From CAVZYN01 sp963779515 (GTDB lineage Bacteria > Pseudomonadota > Alphaproteobacteria > Rhizobiales > Hyphomicrobiaceae): a stretch of 64,000 nucleotides of DNA. The translations under genes and the position numbers were made by a program. The notes under the pieces were generated by a model. That model made no database searches and was not told where the DNA came from. It saw only the letters and a list, made by a program, of their open reading frames with translations. Below are positions 1-10,448 of this stretch, one piece after another; positions within the stretch are counted from its first letter, which is position 1, and every line of letters starts with the position of its first letter. The stretch covers positions 62,001-126,000 of the forward strand of contig CAVZYN010000004.1 of NCBI GenBank assembly GCA_963779515.1. Direction: 5' to 3'.

Positions 1-357
1 CGGAAGGCCAACCAAATGTTGGGCGGCAACGAGCCGCTGATCCAGACGCACCTAGCGCAGTCGTTACTGGCCACCGAAGATCCGGCGATGCTAGACGAGG
101 GGATCGCGTTGTTGCGCCGCGCTGTGGTGACGGACGGCGATAATCCCACGGCCTATTCGCTGCTGGCGAAAGGGCTCTACAATAAGGGCCAGCTGCCGCA
201 GGCGGATCTCGCGGCGGCGCAGGCGCATTTCATCAGTGGAGATGTGAAACAGGCGCAGATCTTCGCCAAACGCGCGCAGGTCAAGCTGCAACGCGGAACG
301 CCTGATTGGATCAAGTCGGAAGACATCGTGACGTACAAAATACCGAAAGACCAGTAG
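1..357 (+). CDS. M48 family metalloprotease, C-terminal part (5' end outside window)
   Basis: The reading frame is open from the first base, so this is the C-terminal end of a gene that begins before the window. The visible 118 residues are helical and TPR-like (repeated A/L-rich pairs such as 'GIALLRRAVVTDGDNPTAYSLLAKGLYNKGQ'-type spacing at residues 35-65), ending in a short tail YKIPKD. This matches the C-terminal TPR region of BepA/YfgC-type periplasmic M48 peptidases, which act in outer-membrane protein quality control. The HExxH catalytic part is not in the window, so the family call rests on the tail and on the neighbouring DsbA-like gene, a common alphaproteobacterial pairing. Another TPR protein is possible. 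Confidence 0.6.
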   Translation, partial: RKANQMLGGNEPLIQTHLAQSLLATEDPAMLDEGIALLRRAVVTDGDNPTAYSLLAKGLYNKGQLPQADLAAAQAHFISGDVKQAQIFAKRAQVKLQRGTPDWIKSEDIVTYKIPKDQ

Positions 358-420
358 TTGATCGCGAATCGCGCCGGCACGTTGCCGAACGACGCCAAAC
401 AAGCAGAGAAAGCCTCGCAG

Positions 421-1365
421 ATGCAAGAACGTCCTGTGGCCGGTTGGTTGGAGGTCATGACCTCGAAGAAGGGCGTGACGATTGCTGTTCCGGCGCTGCT
501 GCTGCTGGCCGGTGCGCTGGCGGTTGGACGGACCAAGACCGAGCCGGGCGTCGCAGCGCTCGCCCAGACAGTTGTGATGGCGCAATCGGCAGGAGCGACA
601 ACTGATGCGAGCAAGGCTGGGGATGCGAGCAAGGCTGGGGATGCGAGCAAGCCTGGGGATGCGAGCAAGGCTGGCAGCAGCTTCACGCCCGCACAGCGCA
701 AGGAACTCGAGGCGCTGATTAAGGATTACCTCGTCAACAATCCCGAAGTGATGATGGAGATCCAGACGGCGCTCGAAGCCAAGATGGAGAAAATCCAGAG
801 CGAGAAGATGCAGGCGGCGATCAAGGAAAACGCCAAGGATCTGTTTAAGTCCGTCAGCGCACCGGTCGTTGGCAACGTCAATGGCGACATCACGATCGTC
901 GAGTTCTTCGACTACAACTGCGGCTATTGCAAGAAGGCGTTCATCGATCTGGCGCAGGTGGTCGAGAAGGATAAGAAAGTGCGCATCGTCATGAAGGAGT
1001 TCCCGATCCTGTCGAAGGGCTCGGAAGAGGCGGCCAAGGTGGCGCTCGCGTCGCGGATGCAGAACAAGTACTGGGAGGTGCATCGCGGGCTCCTGGAAAT
1101 GCAGGGGCAGGCCAACGAGGCGAGTGCCTTGAAGGTTGCCGAGAAGGCCGGATTGGATATGGCCAAACTCAAGCGCGACATGGCCTCGACCGACGTCAAG
1201 AAAGAGATCGACGACGTCCGCAAGCTGGCCCAGAAGATGGGCGTGCAAGGCACGCCGAACTTCATGGTGGGTGACCGGGTGATCGCGGGAGCGCCGGAAA
1301 ACCTCGCGGAATTGCTGATAAAAAACGTCGCTGAGCTGCGCCAGAACGGGTGTTCTGTTTGCTGA
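421..1365 (+). CDS. DsbA family thiol:disulfide oxidoreductase
   Basis: Predicted membrane-anchored periplasmic thioredoxin-fold protein of about 314 residues. A hydrophobic segment lies near residues 18-33 and is followed by a linker with four near-identical six-residue repeats (DASKAG). The thioredoxin-like domain carries the active site CGYC in 'FFDYNCGYCKKAF' and a cis-Pro loop 'GVQGTPNFMVG', as expected for DsbA/Com1-type proteins. It probably oxidises or isomerises disulfides in exported proteins. The frame extends back to a TTG at 358 directly after the upstream stop; ATG 421 is preferred because GAGAAAG lies about 10 bases before it, and ATG 457 is a further option. It probably shares a transcript with the M48 gene and is followed by a terminator. 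Confidence 0.85.
   Translation: MQERPVAGWLEVMTSKKGVTIAVPALLLLAGALAVGRTKTEPGVAALAQTVVMAQSAGATTDASKAGDASKAGDASKPGDASKAGSSFTPAQRKELEALIKDYLVNNPEVMMEIQTALEAKMEKIQSEKMQAAIKENAKDLFKSVSAPVVGNVNGDITIVEFFDYNCGYCKKAFIDLAQVVEKDKKVRIVMKEFPILSKGSEEAAKVALASRMQNKYWEVHRGLLEMQGQANEASALKVAEKAGLDMAKLKRDMASTDVKKEIDDVRKLAQKMGVQGTPNFMVGDRVIAGAPENLAELLIKNVAELRQNGCSVC
604..675 (+). repeat. Four tandem 18-bp repeats inside the DsbA-like gene
   Basis: Four head-to-tail copies of GATGCGAGCAAGGCTGGG, two of them with one substitution, encode DASKAG x4 in the linker between the membrane anchor and the thioredoxin domain. Since the unit is a multiple of three, copy-number change would alter linker length without breaking the frame. 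Confidence 0.9.
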
Positions 1366-1465
1366 CGGGCGTCTGACGGTTGGTTAATCCGCCAAAATAC
1401 AACTGTTGATCGGTGTTTAGGGCAAGGCTACCTGCCTTTCGCCGCGCCGGCAAAGCTGATACACG

Positions 1466-1497
1466 AGGCCGCAGATCAATGCTGCGGCCTTGTTTTT
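1466..1497 (+). terminator. Rho-independent terminator after the DsbA-like gene
   Basis: A 9-bp perfect stem (AGGCCGCAG / CTGCGGCCT) with a 7-base loop is followed by TGTTTTT. It separates the DsbA-like gene from accB. The 100 bases between the DsbA stop and this hairpin contain no ORF and could be a plain 3' UTR or a short RNA. Confidence 0.8.
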
Positions 1498-1623
1498 GGC
1501 CGGTCGGCCAGCGCCATTGGGGCCTGCCGGCTCCTTCGGTTATCCGGGCAGTTATCCGGGTGTCTTGCGTGGTCGGTCGAGATCTCGGGGCCGCAGCACA
1601 TGGAGCGCGCGAAGAGCACACGA

Positions 1624-2106
1624 ATGGCGAAGGAAACCAAAGACAAGAGCAGCGTCGAGCACGGTCTGATCCGGGAGCTGGCGGAGCTGCTGAACGAGAC
1701 GGGACTTTCGGAAATCGAAGTGGAACGCGAGGGCCTTCGGCTCCGCGTCGCGCGGCAGGTCTCAGTCGCGGCGCATGTCGCGGCACCTGCGGCGCTGGCG
1801 CACGGTGGCGGCGCGGAGAGCGGTGCGGCTGGTGCGGTCGCGCCGGCCCGAGCGAGTGATCCGGCAAGCCATCCGGGCGTGGTGAAATCGCCGATGGTCG
1901 GGACGGCTTACCGCGCTTCGGAGCCAGGGGCCGCGCCCTTCGTCGAGGCTGGCACGCGGGTCTCGCAGGGCCAAACGCTGCTGATCATCGAAGCGATGAA
2001 AACAATGAACCAGATTCCTGCGCCCCGATCGGGCACTGTCACGCAGGTTCTGGTGGAGAATGGCCAGCCGGTCGAGTTCGGTGAGCCGCTGGTTGTGATT
2101 GAATGA
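1624..2106 (+). CDS. accB: Biotin carboxyl carrier protein of acetyl-CoA carboxylase
   Basis: AccB carries the biotin that shuttles carboxyl groups between biotin carboxylase and carboxyltransferase in the first step of fatty acid synthesis. The protein has about 160 residues: an N-terminal helical segment ('LIRELAELLNETGLSEIEVE'), an Ala/Pro-rich linker, and a C-terminal biotinyl domain with the canonical EAMKTMNQI motif. The biotinylated Lys is residue 126 with this start. An ATG 24 bases upstream (1600) is in frame; 1624 gives the N-terminus MAKE usual for rhizobial AccB. accC follows after a 77-base spacer, consistent with an accBC operon. The aroQ gene often found directly upstream is absent. 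Confidence 0.93.
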   Translation: MAKETKDKSSVEHGLIRELAELLNETGLSEIEVEREGLRLRVARQVSVAAHVAAPAALAHGGGAESGAAGAVAPARASDPASHPGVVKSPMVGTAYRASEPGAAPFVEAGTRVSQGQTLLIIEAMKTMNQIPAPRSGTVTQVLVENGQPVEFGEPLVVIE

Positions 2107-2107
2107 A

Positions 2108-2168
2108 GGGCGGCAGTCGGCAGTAGGGAATAGGCAATGGGGTTCTCATTGCCTACTGCCTGCTGCCC
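2108..2168. repeat. Long imperfect hairpin between accB and accC
   Basis: GGCAGTAGGGAATAGGCAATG and CATTGCCTACTGCCTGCTGCC form an inverted repeat of about 20 bp around a short loop. It fills almost the whole accB-accC spacer. A related 'agtaggcagtagggagtag' stretch occurs near 34125. No T-run follows, so it looks like a dispersed intergenic repeat rather than a terminator, though it could change the AccB:AccC ratio. Confidence 0.6.
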
Positions 2169-2183
2169 ACTCCCGAAAAACGA

Positions 2184-3527
2184 ATGTTTGACAAGGTCCT
2201 CATCGCCAATCGTGGAGAGATTGCACTGCGCATCCAGCGTGCGTGCAAGGAACTTGGGATCGCGACCGTCGCGGTGCATTCGACGGCGGACGCGGACGCG
2301 ATGCACGTGCGGCTGGCGGATGAAAGCGTCTGCATCGGGCCGCCGCCGGCCGCGGAAAGCTATCTCAATATTCCACGGTTGCTGGCGGCGTGCGAGATCA
2401 CCGGCGCCGACGCGATCCATCCGGGCTACGGGTTCTTGTCTGAAAACGCACGGTTTGCCGAAATTCTCGAAGAGCATGGCATCACGTTCATCGGGCCGAC
2501 GTCCGAACATATCCGGACGATGGGCGACAAGATCGAGGCCAAGGAAACGGCGAAACGGCTCGGAATTCCGGTGGTGCCGGGATCAGACGGCGAGATCACA
2601 AGCGAAGCGCAGGCGATGAAAGTCGCCAAGTCGATGGGATTTCCGGTGCTCGTCAAGGCGTCGGCGGGCGGCGGCGGGCGCGGCATGAAGGTCGCGCGGA
2701 CGGCCGAAGAACTCGACATGGCGCTGAAGACGGCGAAAGCGGAAGCGAAAGCCGCGTTCGGGAACGATGCGGTTTATCTCGAAAAGTATCTGACCAAGCC
2801 GCGGCACATCGAGATCCAAGTGTTCGGCGATGGCAAGGGCAATGCGGTGCATCTCGGCGAACGGGATTGCTCGCTGCAGCGGCGGCATCAGAAGATCTGG
2901 GAAGAGGCGTTGTCGCCGGCGCTCAATTCGGAGCAGCGGAAAAAGATCGGCACGACCGTGTCGAAGGCGATGCAGAAGATCAAGTATCGCGGCGCCGGGA
3001 CGGTCGAGTTTCTTTATGAAGACGGCGAGTTCTATTTCATCGAGATGAATACGCGGCTGCAGGTCGAGCATCCGGTGACGGAGATGATCACCGGCATGGA
3101 TCTCGTGCTGGAACAGATCCGCGTGGCGTCAGGCGCGACGCTCAGCGTCAAGCAGGAAAACGTTTCGTTCAACGGCCACTCCATCGAGTGCCGCATCAAC
3201 GCGGAAAATCCGAAGACGTTCCGGCCGTCGCCAGGCAAGATAACGTACTGGCATCCACCGGGCGGACTTGGCGTGCGCGTCGACAGCGGCGTTTATCAGG
3301 GCTATCGCATTCCACCGAACTACGACAGCTTGATCGGCAAGCTGATCGTGTGGGGCAAGACACGGACGGAGTGCCTGATGCGGCTCCGGCGCGCGCTCTC
3401 CGAGTTCGTGATCGACGGGATCGAGACGACGATCCCGCTGTTCAATGATCTCATCAAGCAGCAAGACATTCTCGACGGGAATTACGATATCCATTGGCTC
3501 GAGAAGTATCTCGCGAAGAATCCGTGA
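2184..3527 (+). CDS. accC: Acetyl-CoA carboxylase, biotin carboxylase subunit
   Basis: AccC carboxylates the biotin of AccB using ATP and bicarbonate. The product has 447 residues, the usual length. It contains the N-terminal biotin carboxylase domain ('MFDKVLIANRGEIALRI'), the glycine-rich ATP-grasp loop AGGGGRGMKV at residues 161-170, the active-site segment EMNTRLQVEHPVTE near 287-300 and the C-terminal domain. It lies 77 bases after accB on the same strand. No defect is visible. Confidence 0.97.
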   Translation: MFDKVLIANRGEIALRIQRACKELGIATVAVHSTADADAMHVRLADESVCIGPPPAAESYLNIPRLLAACEITGADAIHPGYGFLSENARFAEILEEHGITFIGPTSEHIRTMGDKIEAKETAKRLGIPVVPGSDGEITSEAQAMKVAKSMGFPVLVKASAGGGGRGMKVARTAEELDMALKTAKAEAKAAFGNDAVYLEKYLTKPRHIEIQVFGDGKGNAVHLGERDCSLQRRHQKIWEEALSPALNSEQRKKIGTTVSKAMQKIKYRGAGTVEFLYEDGEFYFIEMNTRLQVEHPVTEMITGMDLVLEQIRVASGATLSVKQENVSFNGHSIECRINAENPKTFRPSPGKITYWHPPGGLGVRVDSGVYQGYRIPPNYDSLIGKLIVWGKTRTECLMRLRRALSEFVIDGIETTIPLFNDLIKQQDILDGNYDIHWLEKYLAKNP

Positions 3528-3565
3528 GTGATTTGTCCCGTCCGCTGAGACGGGTGCCAAGTGAA

Positions 3566-3610
3566 GCCCCTCACCTGCCCTTCGGGCATCCTCTCCCAGA
3601 GGGAGAGGAA
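3566..3610. repeat. Palindromic intergenic repeat (family A, CCCTCAC...GAGAGG)
   Basis: A CCCCTCACCTGCCCTTCGGGC arm with an internal GCCCTTCGGGC hairpin is followed by CTCTCCCAGAGGGAGAGG. The same two-hairpin layout recurs many times in the window, always intergenic or at a gene edge. Here it sits between the convergent accC and pcaB and may act as a bidirectional transcription barrier. Confidence 0.8.
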
Positions 3611-3617
3611 AGAAAAT

Positions 3618-4970
3618 TCAACTCAAAAGGCTTGATTTGGCGGCTTCTGTGCGGGCGCGGTCGACGAAGGTACCGGCGCTGCCGAGATAGCCGCGGGCGT
3701 CGAAGATTGCGGTGATCCCGGCTGGCTGCAGATGATGCGTGACTTCGGGTGTCGCCAGGGCGATGTCGCGGAGGTGCTTTTTCTCTGTGATCGCGCGCGC
3801 GACGAGGCCGTCGACGAGTTTGTGCGCGGCGCCGCGGCCGATGGGGCGGGCGAGTTGCAGCATCAGGCCTTCGGCGAAAATCAAGCCGTTGAGGCTCTCG
3901 ATATTCTCCCGCATGCGATCGGGGAAGACCTTGAGGCCTTCGATGGCTTCGATCATGGCGGCGAGTGCTGCGTGTGTTTGCACGAAGATGTCGCGCAGCA
4001 CTGGCCATTCGGCCTGCCAGCGGCCGGCTGCGCGCTCGTGCTCGTGAATGATGCTACCTGAGAGCGTGCCGATGAGGCCGGGTAGGCGGTGGGCGGCGGC
4101 GCGCGCGACCATGCTGGCGGTCGGATTGCGCTTGTGCGGCATGGTGGACGAGCCGCCACGGCCGCCGCCGCCGGGCTCGGCGACTTCGGCAACCTCGAAC
4201 TGCATCAAGAGGGCAATGTCTTCGGCGATGTTGGCGGCGGCGAGGCCCGTGAAGCCGGCGGCGGTGGCGTGGCCAATAACGCCATCGCGTCGCGTGTGCC
4301 AGGGTGCTGCGGGGGCTTGAAGGTGGAGGCGGGCCGCCAAATTTTCGGTGACGGCGATGCCGCGATCGCCGAGGGCGGAGAGGGTGCCGACGGCGCCGCC
4401 GAACTGCACGTCGCGGGAGGTGTCGCGTTCGCGCGCGAGGCGATCGGCGGCGGCGGTGATGCCGAGCAGCCAGTGTGCGGCCTTGAGGCCGAAGGTCGTG
4501 GGCGGGCCGGGCTGCAGCAGCGTGCGACCGAGCATGATGGTGTCGCGGTGGGTGGCGGCGAGACGGTCAAGGCTGACGGCCAGTCTTTTCGCGCTTGCGA
4601 TGATCGCGCTGGTGGCGTCGCCGAGGATGATGACCATGGCGGTGTCGACGATATCTTGTGAGGTTGCGCCAAAATGCAGATGGCCGGCAGCGGCGGGGTC
4701 GTGTTTGGCGACGAGATCGGTCAGGGCTTTGACGAGAGGGACGGTGAGGACGCCGGCGCGAAGTGTGTCATGCGTGAGTTTGGCAATGTCGATGTTGGCC
4801 GGATCGGCGGCGGCCTTGATGGCGGCGGCGGACGAGGCGGGGATCAGGCCGCAGTCGGATTGGGCTTCGGCGAGCGCGACTTCGACGGCGAGACAGGCTT
4901 CGAGGAGACGAGAATCGGAGAAGATCGCGTCCATCTCGGGCGTGTGGGCGAGGGCGTCGTAGAGGGACAT
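3618..4970 (-). CDS. pcaB: 3-carboxy-cis,cis-muconate cycloisomerase
   Basis: PcaB converts 3-carboxy-cis,cis-muconate to 4-carboxymuconolactone in the protocatechuate branch of the beta-ketoadipate pathway. The 450-residue protein belongs to the fumarase/aspartase superfamily: it has GATSQD at 101-106 and the signature GGSSTMPHKRNP at 272-283. 'MSLYDALAHTPEMDAIFSD' at the N-terminus is typical of PcaB rather than adenylosuccinate lyase. No other pca genes are adjacent; its neighbour on the same strand is a peptide-type ABC transporter. ASL-superfamily members can be misassigned, but length and N-terminus favour PcaB. Confidence 0.85.
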   Translation of the reverse strand: MSLYDALAHTPEMDAIFSDSRLLEACLAVEVALAEAQSDCGLIPASSAAAIKAAADPANIDIAKLTHDTLRAGVLTVPLVKALTDLVAKHDPAAAGHLHFGATSQDIVDTAMVIILGDATSAIIASAKRLAVSLDRLAATHRDTIMLGRTLLQPGPPTTFGLKAAHWLLGITAAADRLARERDTSRDVQFGGAVGTLSALGDRGIAVTENLAARLHLQAPAAPWHTRRDGVIGHATAAGFTGLAAANIAEDIALLMQFEVAEVAEPGGGGRGGSSTMPHKRNPTASMVARAAAHRLPGLIGTLSGSIIHEHERAAGRWQAEWPVLRDIFVQTHAALAAMIEAIEGLKVFPDRMRENIESLNGLIFAEGLMLQLARPIGRGAAHKLVDGLVARAITEKKHLRDIALATPEVTHHLQPAGITAIFDARGYLGSAGTFVDRARTEAAKSSLLS

Positions 4971-4983
4971 GAGGAGATCCGAT

Positions 4984-5058
4984 GTGCCTGCGGCGATCTT
5001 TTCGCTGGGTCCCGGGTCTCCTTGCCGCTGAAGGGCGGCGCGTCGCCCGGGATGATGG
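4984..5058. repeat. Intergenic repeat (family B, GCTGGGTCCCGGG...CCCGGGATGATGG)
   Basis: The core TCGCTGGGTCCCGGGTCTCC, an internal CCGCTGAAGGGCGGC hairpin and a closing CGCCCGGGATGATGG form a long imperfect palindrome. Related copies occur near 12975, 15614, 18465, 28396, 32819 and 33642. It fills the pcaB-ABC ATPase gap. Confidence 0.65.
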
Positions 5059-5061
5059 AGG

Positions 5062-6692
<1,631 letters not shown>

Positions 6693-6696
<4 letters not shown>

Positions 6697-7649
6697 GCGC
6701 CGGTCCTTTTGGCGAAGCGCGGATCGAGCGTATCGCGGAGTCCATCGCCGAGCATGTTGATGGCGAGGACGGTGAGCGCGAGGAAGAGGCCGGGATAGAG
6801 GATGTTGTGGGGGAAGATGCGGAACACCTGACGGCCCTCGGCCATGATGTTGCCCCAGGTGGGCGTTTCGGGCGGAATGCCGATACCGAGGAAAGACAGG
6901 ACAGCTTCGACGAGGATCGCGGAGGCGCAGATGAAAGTGCCCTGGACGATCAGCGGTGCGATGGTGTTGGGCAGCACATGGCGCCAGAGCAAGGTTGGGG
7001 TCGGCGTGCCGACGGTGATGGCAGCCTCGACATAGGGCTCTTCGCGGATCGAGAGCACGATGGAGCGGACGAGGCGGACGACGCGTGGGATTTCCGGCAC
7101 GACGATGGCGATGACGACGGCGACGACGCCAGCGCGTGAGAGAGAGACAAGCCCCATGGCGAGAAGGATCGCTGGTATGGCCATGAAGCCGTCCATGATG
7201 CGCATGATGATGCCATCGAGGCTGCGGACGTAGCCGGCGACGAGGCCGATGAGGAGGCCGACGGCGATCGACAGTGCCGCGACGGTGACGCCAATGATCA
7301 TCGAAACGCGGGCGCCATAAATGACGCGGCTGTAGACATCGCGGCCGAGGCTATCGGTGCCCATGCGGTAGACATATTTCGTCTCGGTGCCGTCGGCGGC
7401 GCGGATGGCGCGTTCGAAGCCGGGTGTCTTGTTGCGGGTGGCTGGGCTGATGGAGGCCGGATCGATGGTGCCGAGGAAGGGCGCAAGCAAGCCGATCAAC
7501 GCCATGACAAGGACGATGGTGCCGCCAATGAGAACGCTCGGGTTGCGCAATGATTTGCGCCAGACGGCGGGGCGCACGATGGCGGCGGGAACGCTCGCGG
7601 CGGCCGGCGGCATGGACGGGGGAGGCGCGGGTGCGTGGGCGCTGGTCAT
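6693..7649 (-). CDS. ABC transporter permease (DppC-like)
   Basis: Inner-membrane permease of 318 residues for the peptide-type importer. A Pro/Ala-rich N-terminal tail precedes the first membrane segment ('VLIGGTIVLVMALIGLLAPFLG'), and the BPD-type permease core includes the EAA-like loop 'EEPYVEAAITVGTPTPTLLWRHVLPN'. It abuts the upstream permease stop and overlaps the ATPase start, so the three are coupled. Length and N-terminal extension fit the DppC/OppC half of the heterodimer. Confidence 0.92.
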
Positions 7650-8590
7650 CAGTAGCGGATCCTCGGATCGAGCACCGTATAGGCGAGGTCAACCAGTAGA
7701 TTGATCATCACGTAGGTGAAGGAGAACAGCAGGATCACGGCCTGAATGGTCGGATAGTCGCGCGCGAGCACGGCGTCGACGGTGAGGCGGCCGAGGCCGG
7801 GGATGGTGTAGACGCTCTCGGTGACGACGACGCCGCCGATGAGCAGCGCGATGCCGAGGCCGATGACGGTGACGATCGGGACGGCGGCGTTGGCGAGCGC
7901 GTGGCGGACGAGGACTTTGATCTCGGTCTGGCCTTTGGCGCGGGCGGTGCGGATGTAGTCTTCGTTCAGGACCTCGAGCACGGACGTGCGGGTGATGCGG
8001 GCGATGAGAGCGATGTAGATCACGGAGAGGGTGATGGAGGGCAAGATCAGGCGCTGGAACCAGCCGCCAATCCCTTGCGAGATCCGCTGATAACCTTGGA
8101 CCGGGAGCCAGTTGAGCTGGATCGCGAAGATGTAAATCAGCAGATAGCCGATGACAAAAACGGGCACCGAGAAGCCGAGGACGGAAAAGCCCATGACGAT
8201 GCGGTCAAGCCAGCTGCCTTGCTTGTAGGCGCCGAAGATCCCCAGGGGGACGGCGATGAGCACGGCGAGCGTGATGGTGATGAGGGCGAGGGAGAGGGTG
8301 GCTTCGAGACGGTCGGTGATCAGCTCGGCGACTTGCTTCTTGAAGAAGAAGCTTTCGCCGAAGTCGCCTTGCAGGACCTTGCCGATCCAAATGAAGAATT
8401 GCGTGAAGATCGGCTGGTCGAGGCCGAGGCGCTGGCGGATGGCGGCGACCTGCTCGGCGTTGGCGTTGTCGCCGGCGATGATGGCGGCGGGATCGGCGGG
8501 CGTCAGCCGCAGCATCAGGAAGACGATCGACGCGACGATCAGCATCACGGGGATGGTGGCGAGGAGGCGGCGAAAAATGTAGCTCAGCAT
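7649..8590 (-). CDS. ABC transporter permease (DppB-like)
   Basis: Inner-membrane permease of 313 residues. It starts with the typical DppB membrane segment MLSYIFRRLLATIPVMLIV and carries the long periplasmic region plus the EAA loop 'NEDYIRTARAKGQTEIKVLVRHAL'. It pairs with the DppC-like permease immediately downstream. A 217-base gap containing an inverted repeat separates it from the binding protein gene, so its expression relative to the binding protein may be reduced. Confidence 0.92.
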   Translation of the reverse strand: MLSYIFRRLLATIPVMLIVASIVFLMLRLTPADPAAIIAGDNANAEQVAAIRQRLGLDQPIFTQFFIWIGKVLQGDFGESFFFKKQVAELITDRLEATLSLALITITLAVLIAVPLGIFGAYKQGSWLDRIVMGFSVLGFSVPVFVIGYLLIYIFAIQLNWLPVQGYQRISQGIGGWFQRLILPSITLSVIYIALIARITRTSVLEVLNEDYIRTARAKGQTEIKVLVRHALANAAVPIVTVIGLGIALLIGGVVVTESVYTIPGLGRLTVDAVLARDYPTIQAVILLFSFTYVMINLLVDLAYTVLDPRIRY

Positions 8591-8613
8591 CCGCCGTGGG
8601 CCTTCCGTGTGCT

Positions 8614-8676
8614 GGGGTCAGACCCCCGGCTGATTATGGTGATTGGAAGTGGCAAATTACTCAGGGGTCTGACCCC
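8614..8676. repeat. Inverted repeat GGGGTCAGACCCC / GGGGTCTGACCCC
   Basis: Each arm is itself a near-palindrome of 13 bp; the two lie 37 bases apart and are inverted. It is one of four sites of this family in the binding-protein region (also around 8776-8802, 10402-10427 and 10714-10739). It lies between the binding protein and permease B genes. Confidence 0.8.
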
Positions 8677-8807
8677 GAGTGCTCGTCGTCGTGATGACGA
8701 TTTATAAGTCTTATCCATAGCCGGGATGCGGCTGGGCAAACAGGGGGAGGAGCCAAAAAAGGGTGGAGCCTGCCAGGGGTCAGAGCCAAGGGTCAGACCC
8801 CGCCCGG

Positions 8808-10382
8808 TTACTTCAGTTCGGCGTTCCAGAAGACGGGAACCCAGGCGAGAACCAGGCCTTGCACGGTGTTGCGGACGGCGGCGGGCTGCTTGTACTGGCC
8901 GAGAGGGATATGCGTCGTCATCTCCATCGCGCGTTTCTGGACGGCGCTGGCAATGCTCTTGAGCTTGGCGGGGTCAGTTTCGCGCGCGAAGTCATCGCGC
9001 AATTTCTCCAGTTCGGCGTCGCAGGGCCAGCCGAACAGGGCTTTGTCGCAAGACGCGTTCAGGAAGGCAGTGGCAATCGGGTTGGCGATGTCGAGGGCGC
9101 CCCAGGCGCTGACGATGGCGTTCCAGCCGCCTTGCGCGGGCGGCTCCTTCTTGGTGCGGCGCGCGACCATGGATTGCCAATCGCTCGCCTGGATCTCGAC
9201 TTTGAAACCGGCCTTTTCGAGCAGGCTCTTTGCGACGTCGGGCAGATTGGCGATGCTGATGGTGTCGGTGGATTTGAGGAGGATGATGGGCGTGCCGTCG
9301 TAGCCGCTTTCTTTGAGCAAAGCGCGGGCCTTCTCGACGTTGCTGTCGAGATGGCCGGCCATGAGGCTCTCGTCGGCGAGCGGCGAGCCGCACGGATAGA
9401 AGGATTTGCAGAGCGTGTAGTAGTCGGGGTTGCCGGGGCCGGCGTCGAGGAAGTCTTTCTGGTTGAAGGCGTGCCAGGCGGCGGCGCGGGCTTTTGGATT
9501 GTCGAAGGGCTTGTGCAGCCAGTTGAAGCGGAAGGCGTATTGCACACCGAGTGGATTGAAATCGAAAATGCGAACGTTGGGGTCTTTTTTCACCAGCGGG
9601 AGAAGATCCCAGGCGGGTTGCTCGATGTAGTCGAGTTCGCCGGCCAGAAGCGCGTTGACCTGGGTTTGGTTGTCGGGCATCGAGCGCCATTCGATGCGAT
9701 CGATCTTGACGACCTTGCCGCCGGCAAGACCTGACGGCGGTTCGGCGCGGGGTTTGTACTTGTCAAACTTGACGTAGACGGCTTTGTCGCCGGGCTTCCA
9801 CTCATCCATCTTGAAGACGAAGGGGCCGGAGCCGATGGCGTCCGAGATCTGCTTCGCGGGATCGGTGTCGGCGATGCGCTTCGGCATCATGAAGGCGGCG
9901 TTGGAGGAGGGTTTGGCGAGACCTGCCATCACGAGGCCGGTCGGTTGCTTCAATTTGATGGTGAAGGTCTTGGCGTCCTTCGCCTCCATCGCGTCGATGA
10001 AGGTCATGAGTTTCTGGCCGAGGGTGTCGCGGGCGGCCCAGCGTTTGATCGAGGCGATGCAGTCTTCCGAGGTGACGGGTTGATTGTCGTGCCAGAGCAG
10101 GCCGTCGCGGAGGGTGAAGGTGTAGAGCAGGCCGTCGGGAGAGACGGCGTGGGTGTCGACCATCTGGGGTTTGATGTCGCCGTTGGCGTCGAGGGCGAAC
10201 AGCGTGTCGTAGACCATGTAGCCGTGATTGCGGCTGATGTAGGCGGTGGTCCAGATCGGATCGATGATCTTGAGATCGGAGTTCATGACCGCGCGGAGGG
10301 TTTTTTGGGCGGTGGCGGGATTTGCAATAGCGAAAAATGACACCGCAGCGGTCAGTGTGAGTCCCAGCACGCGACGCAACAT
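8808..10382 (-). CDS. ABC transporter substrate-binding protein (peptide/nickel family), copy 1
   Basis: Exported solute receptor of 524 residues, SBP_bac_5 (OppA/DppA) family. A signal peptide (MLRRVLGLTLTAAVSFFAIA, cleavage near ATA-Q at 25) is followed by 'KTLRAVMNSDLKIIDPIW' and the family hallmark 'YTFTLRDGLLWHD'. It is closely similar along its whole length to the second binding protein at 10746-12323, so the pair arose by tandem duplication. It probably delivers substrate to the permeases encoded downstream. Confidence 0.93.
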   Translation of the reverse strand: MLRRVLGLTLTAAVSFFAIANPATAQKTLRAVMNSDLKIIDPIWTTAYISRNHGYMVYDTLFALDANGDIKPQMVDTHAVSPDGLLYTFTLRDGLLWHDNQPVTSEDCIASIKRWAARDTLGQKLMTFIDAMEAKDAKTFTIKLKQPTGLVMAGLAKPSSNAAFMMPKRIADTDPAKQISDAIGSGPFVFKMDEWKPGDKAVYVKFDKYKPRAEPPSGLAGGKVVKIDRIEWRSMPDNQTQVNALLAGELDYIEQPAWDLLPLVKKDPNVRIFDFNPLGVQYAFRFNWLHKPFDNPKARAAAWHAFNQKDFLDAGPGNPDYYTLCKSFYPCGSPLADESLMAGHLDSNVEKARALLKESGYDGTPIILLKSTDTISIANLPDVAKSLLEKAGFKVEIQASDWQSMVARRTKKEPPAQGGWNAIVSAWGALDIANPIATAFLNASCDKALFGWPCDAELEKLRDDFARETDPAKLKSIASAVQKRAMEMTTHIPLGQYKQPAAVRNTVQGLVLAWVPVFWNAELK

Positions 10383-10401
10383 GGCCGACCTCTAAGTTGG
10401 C

Positions 10402-10427
10402 GGTGTCAGACCCAAGGGTCTGACACC
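10402..10427. repeat. Perfect inverted repeat GGTGTCAGACCC-AA-GGGTCTGACACC
   Basis: A 12-bp perfect stem with a 2-base centre lies 20 bases upstream of binding protein copy 1 and downstream of the orphan antitoxin gene. It belongs to the same family as the sites at 8614 and 10714. It could be an attenuator, an operator or a dispersed REP-type element. Confidence 0.8.
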
Positions 10428-10448
10428 TGATTGATCAGTGGCTTCGTA

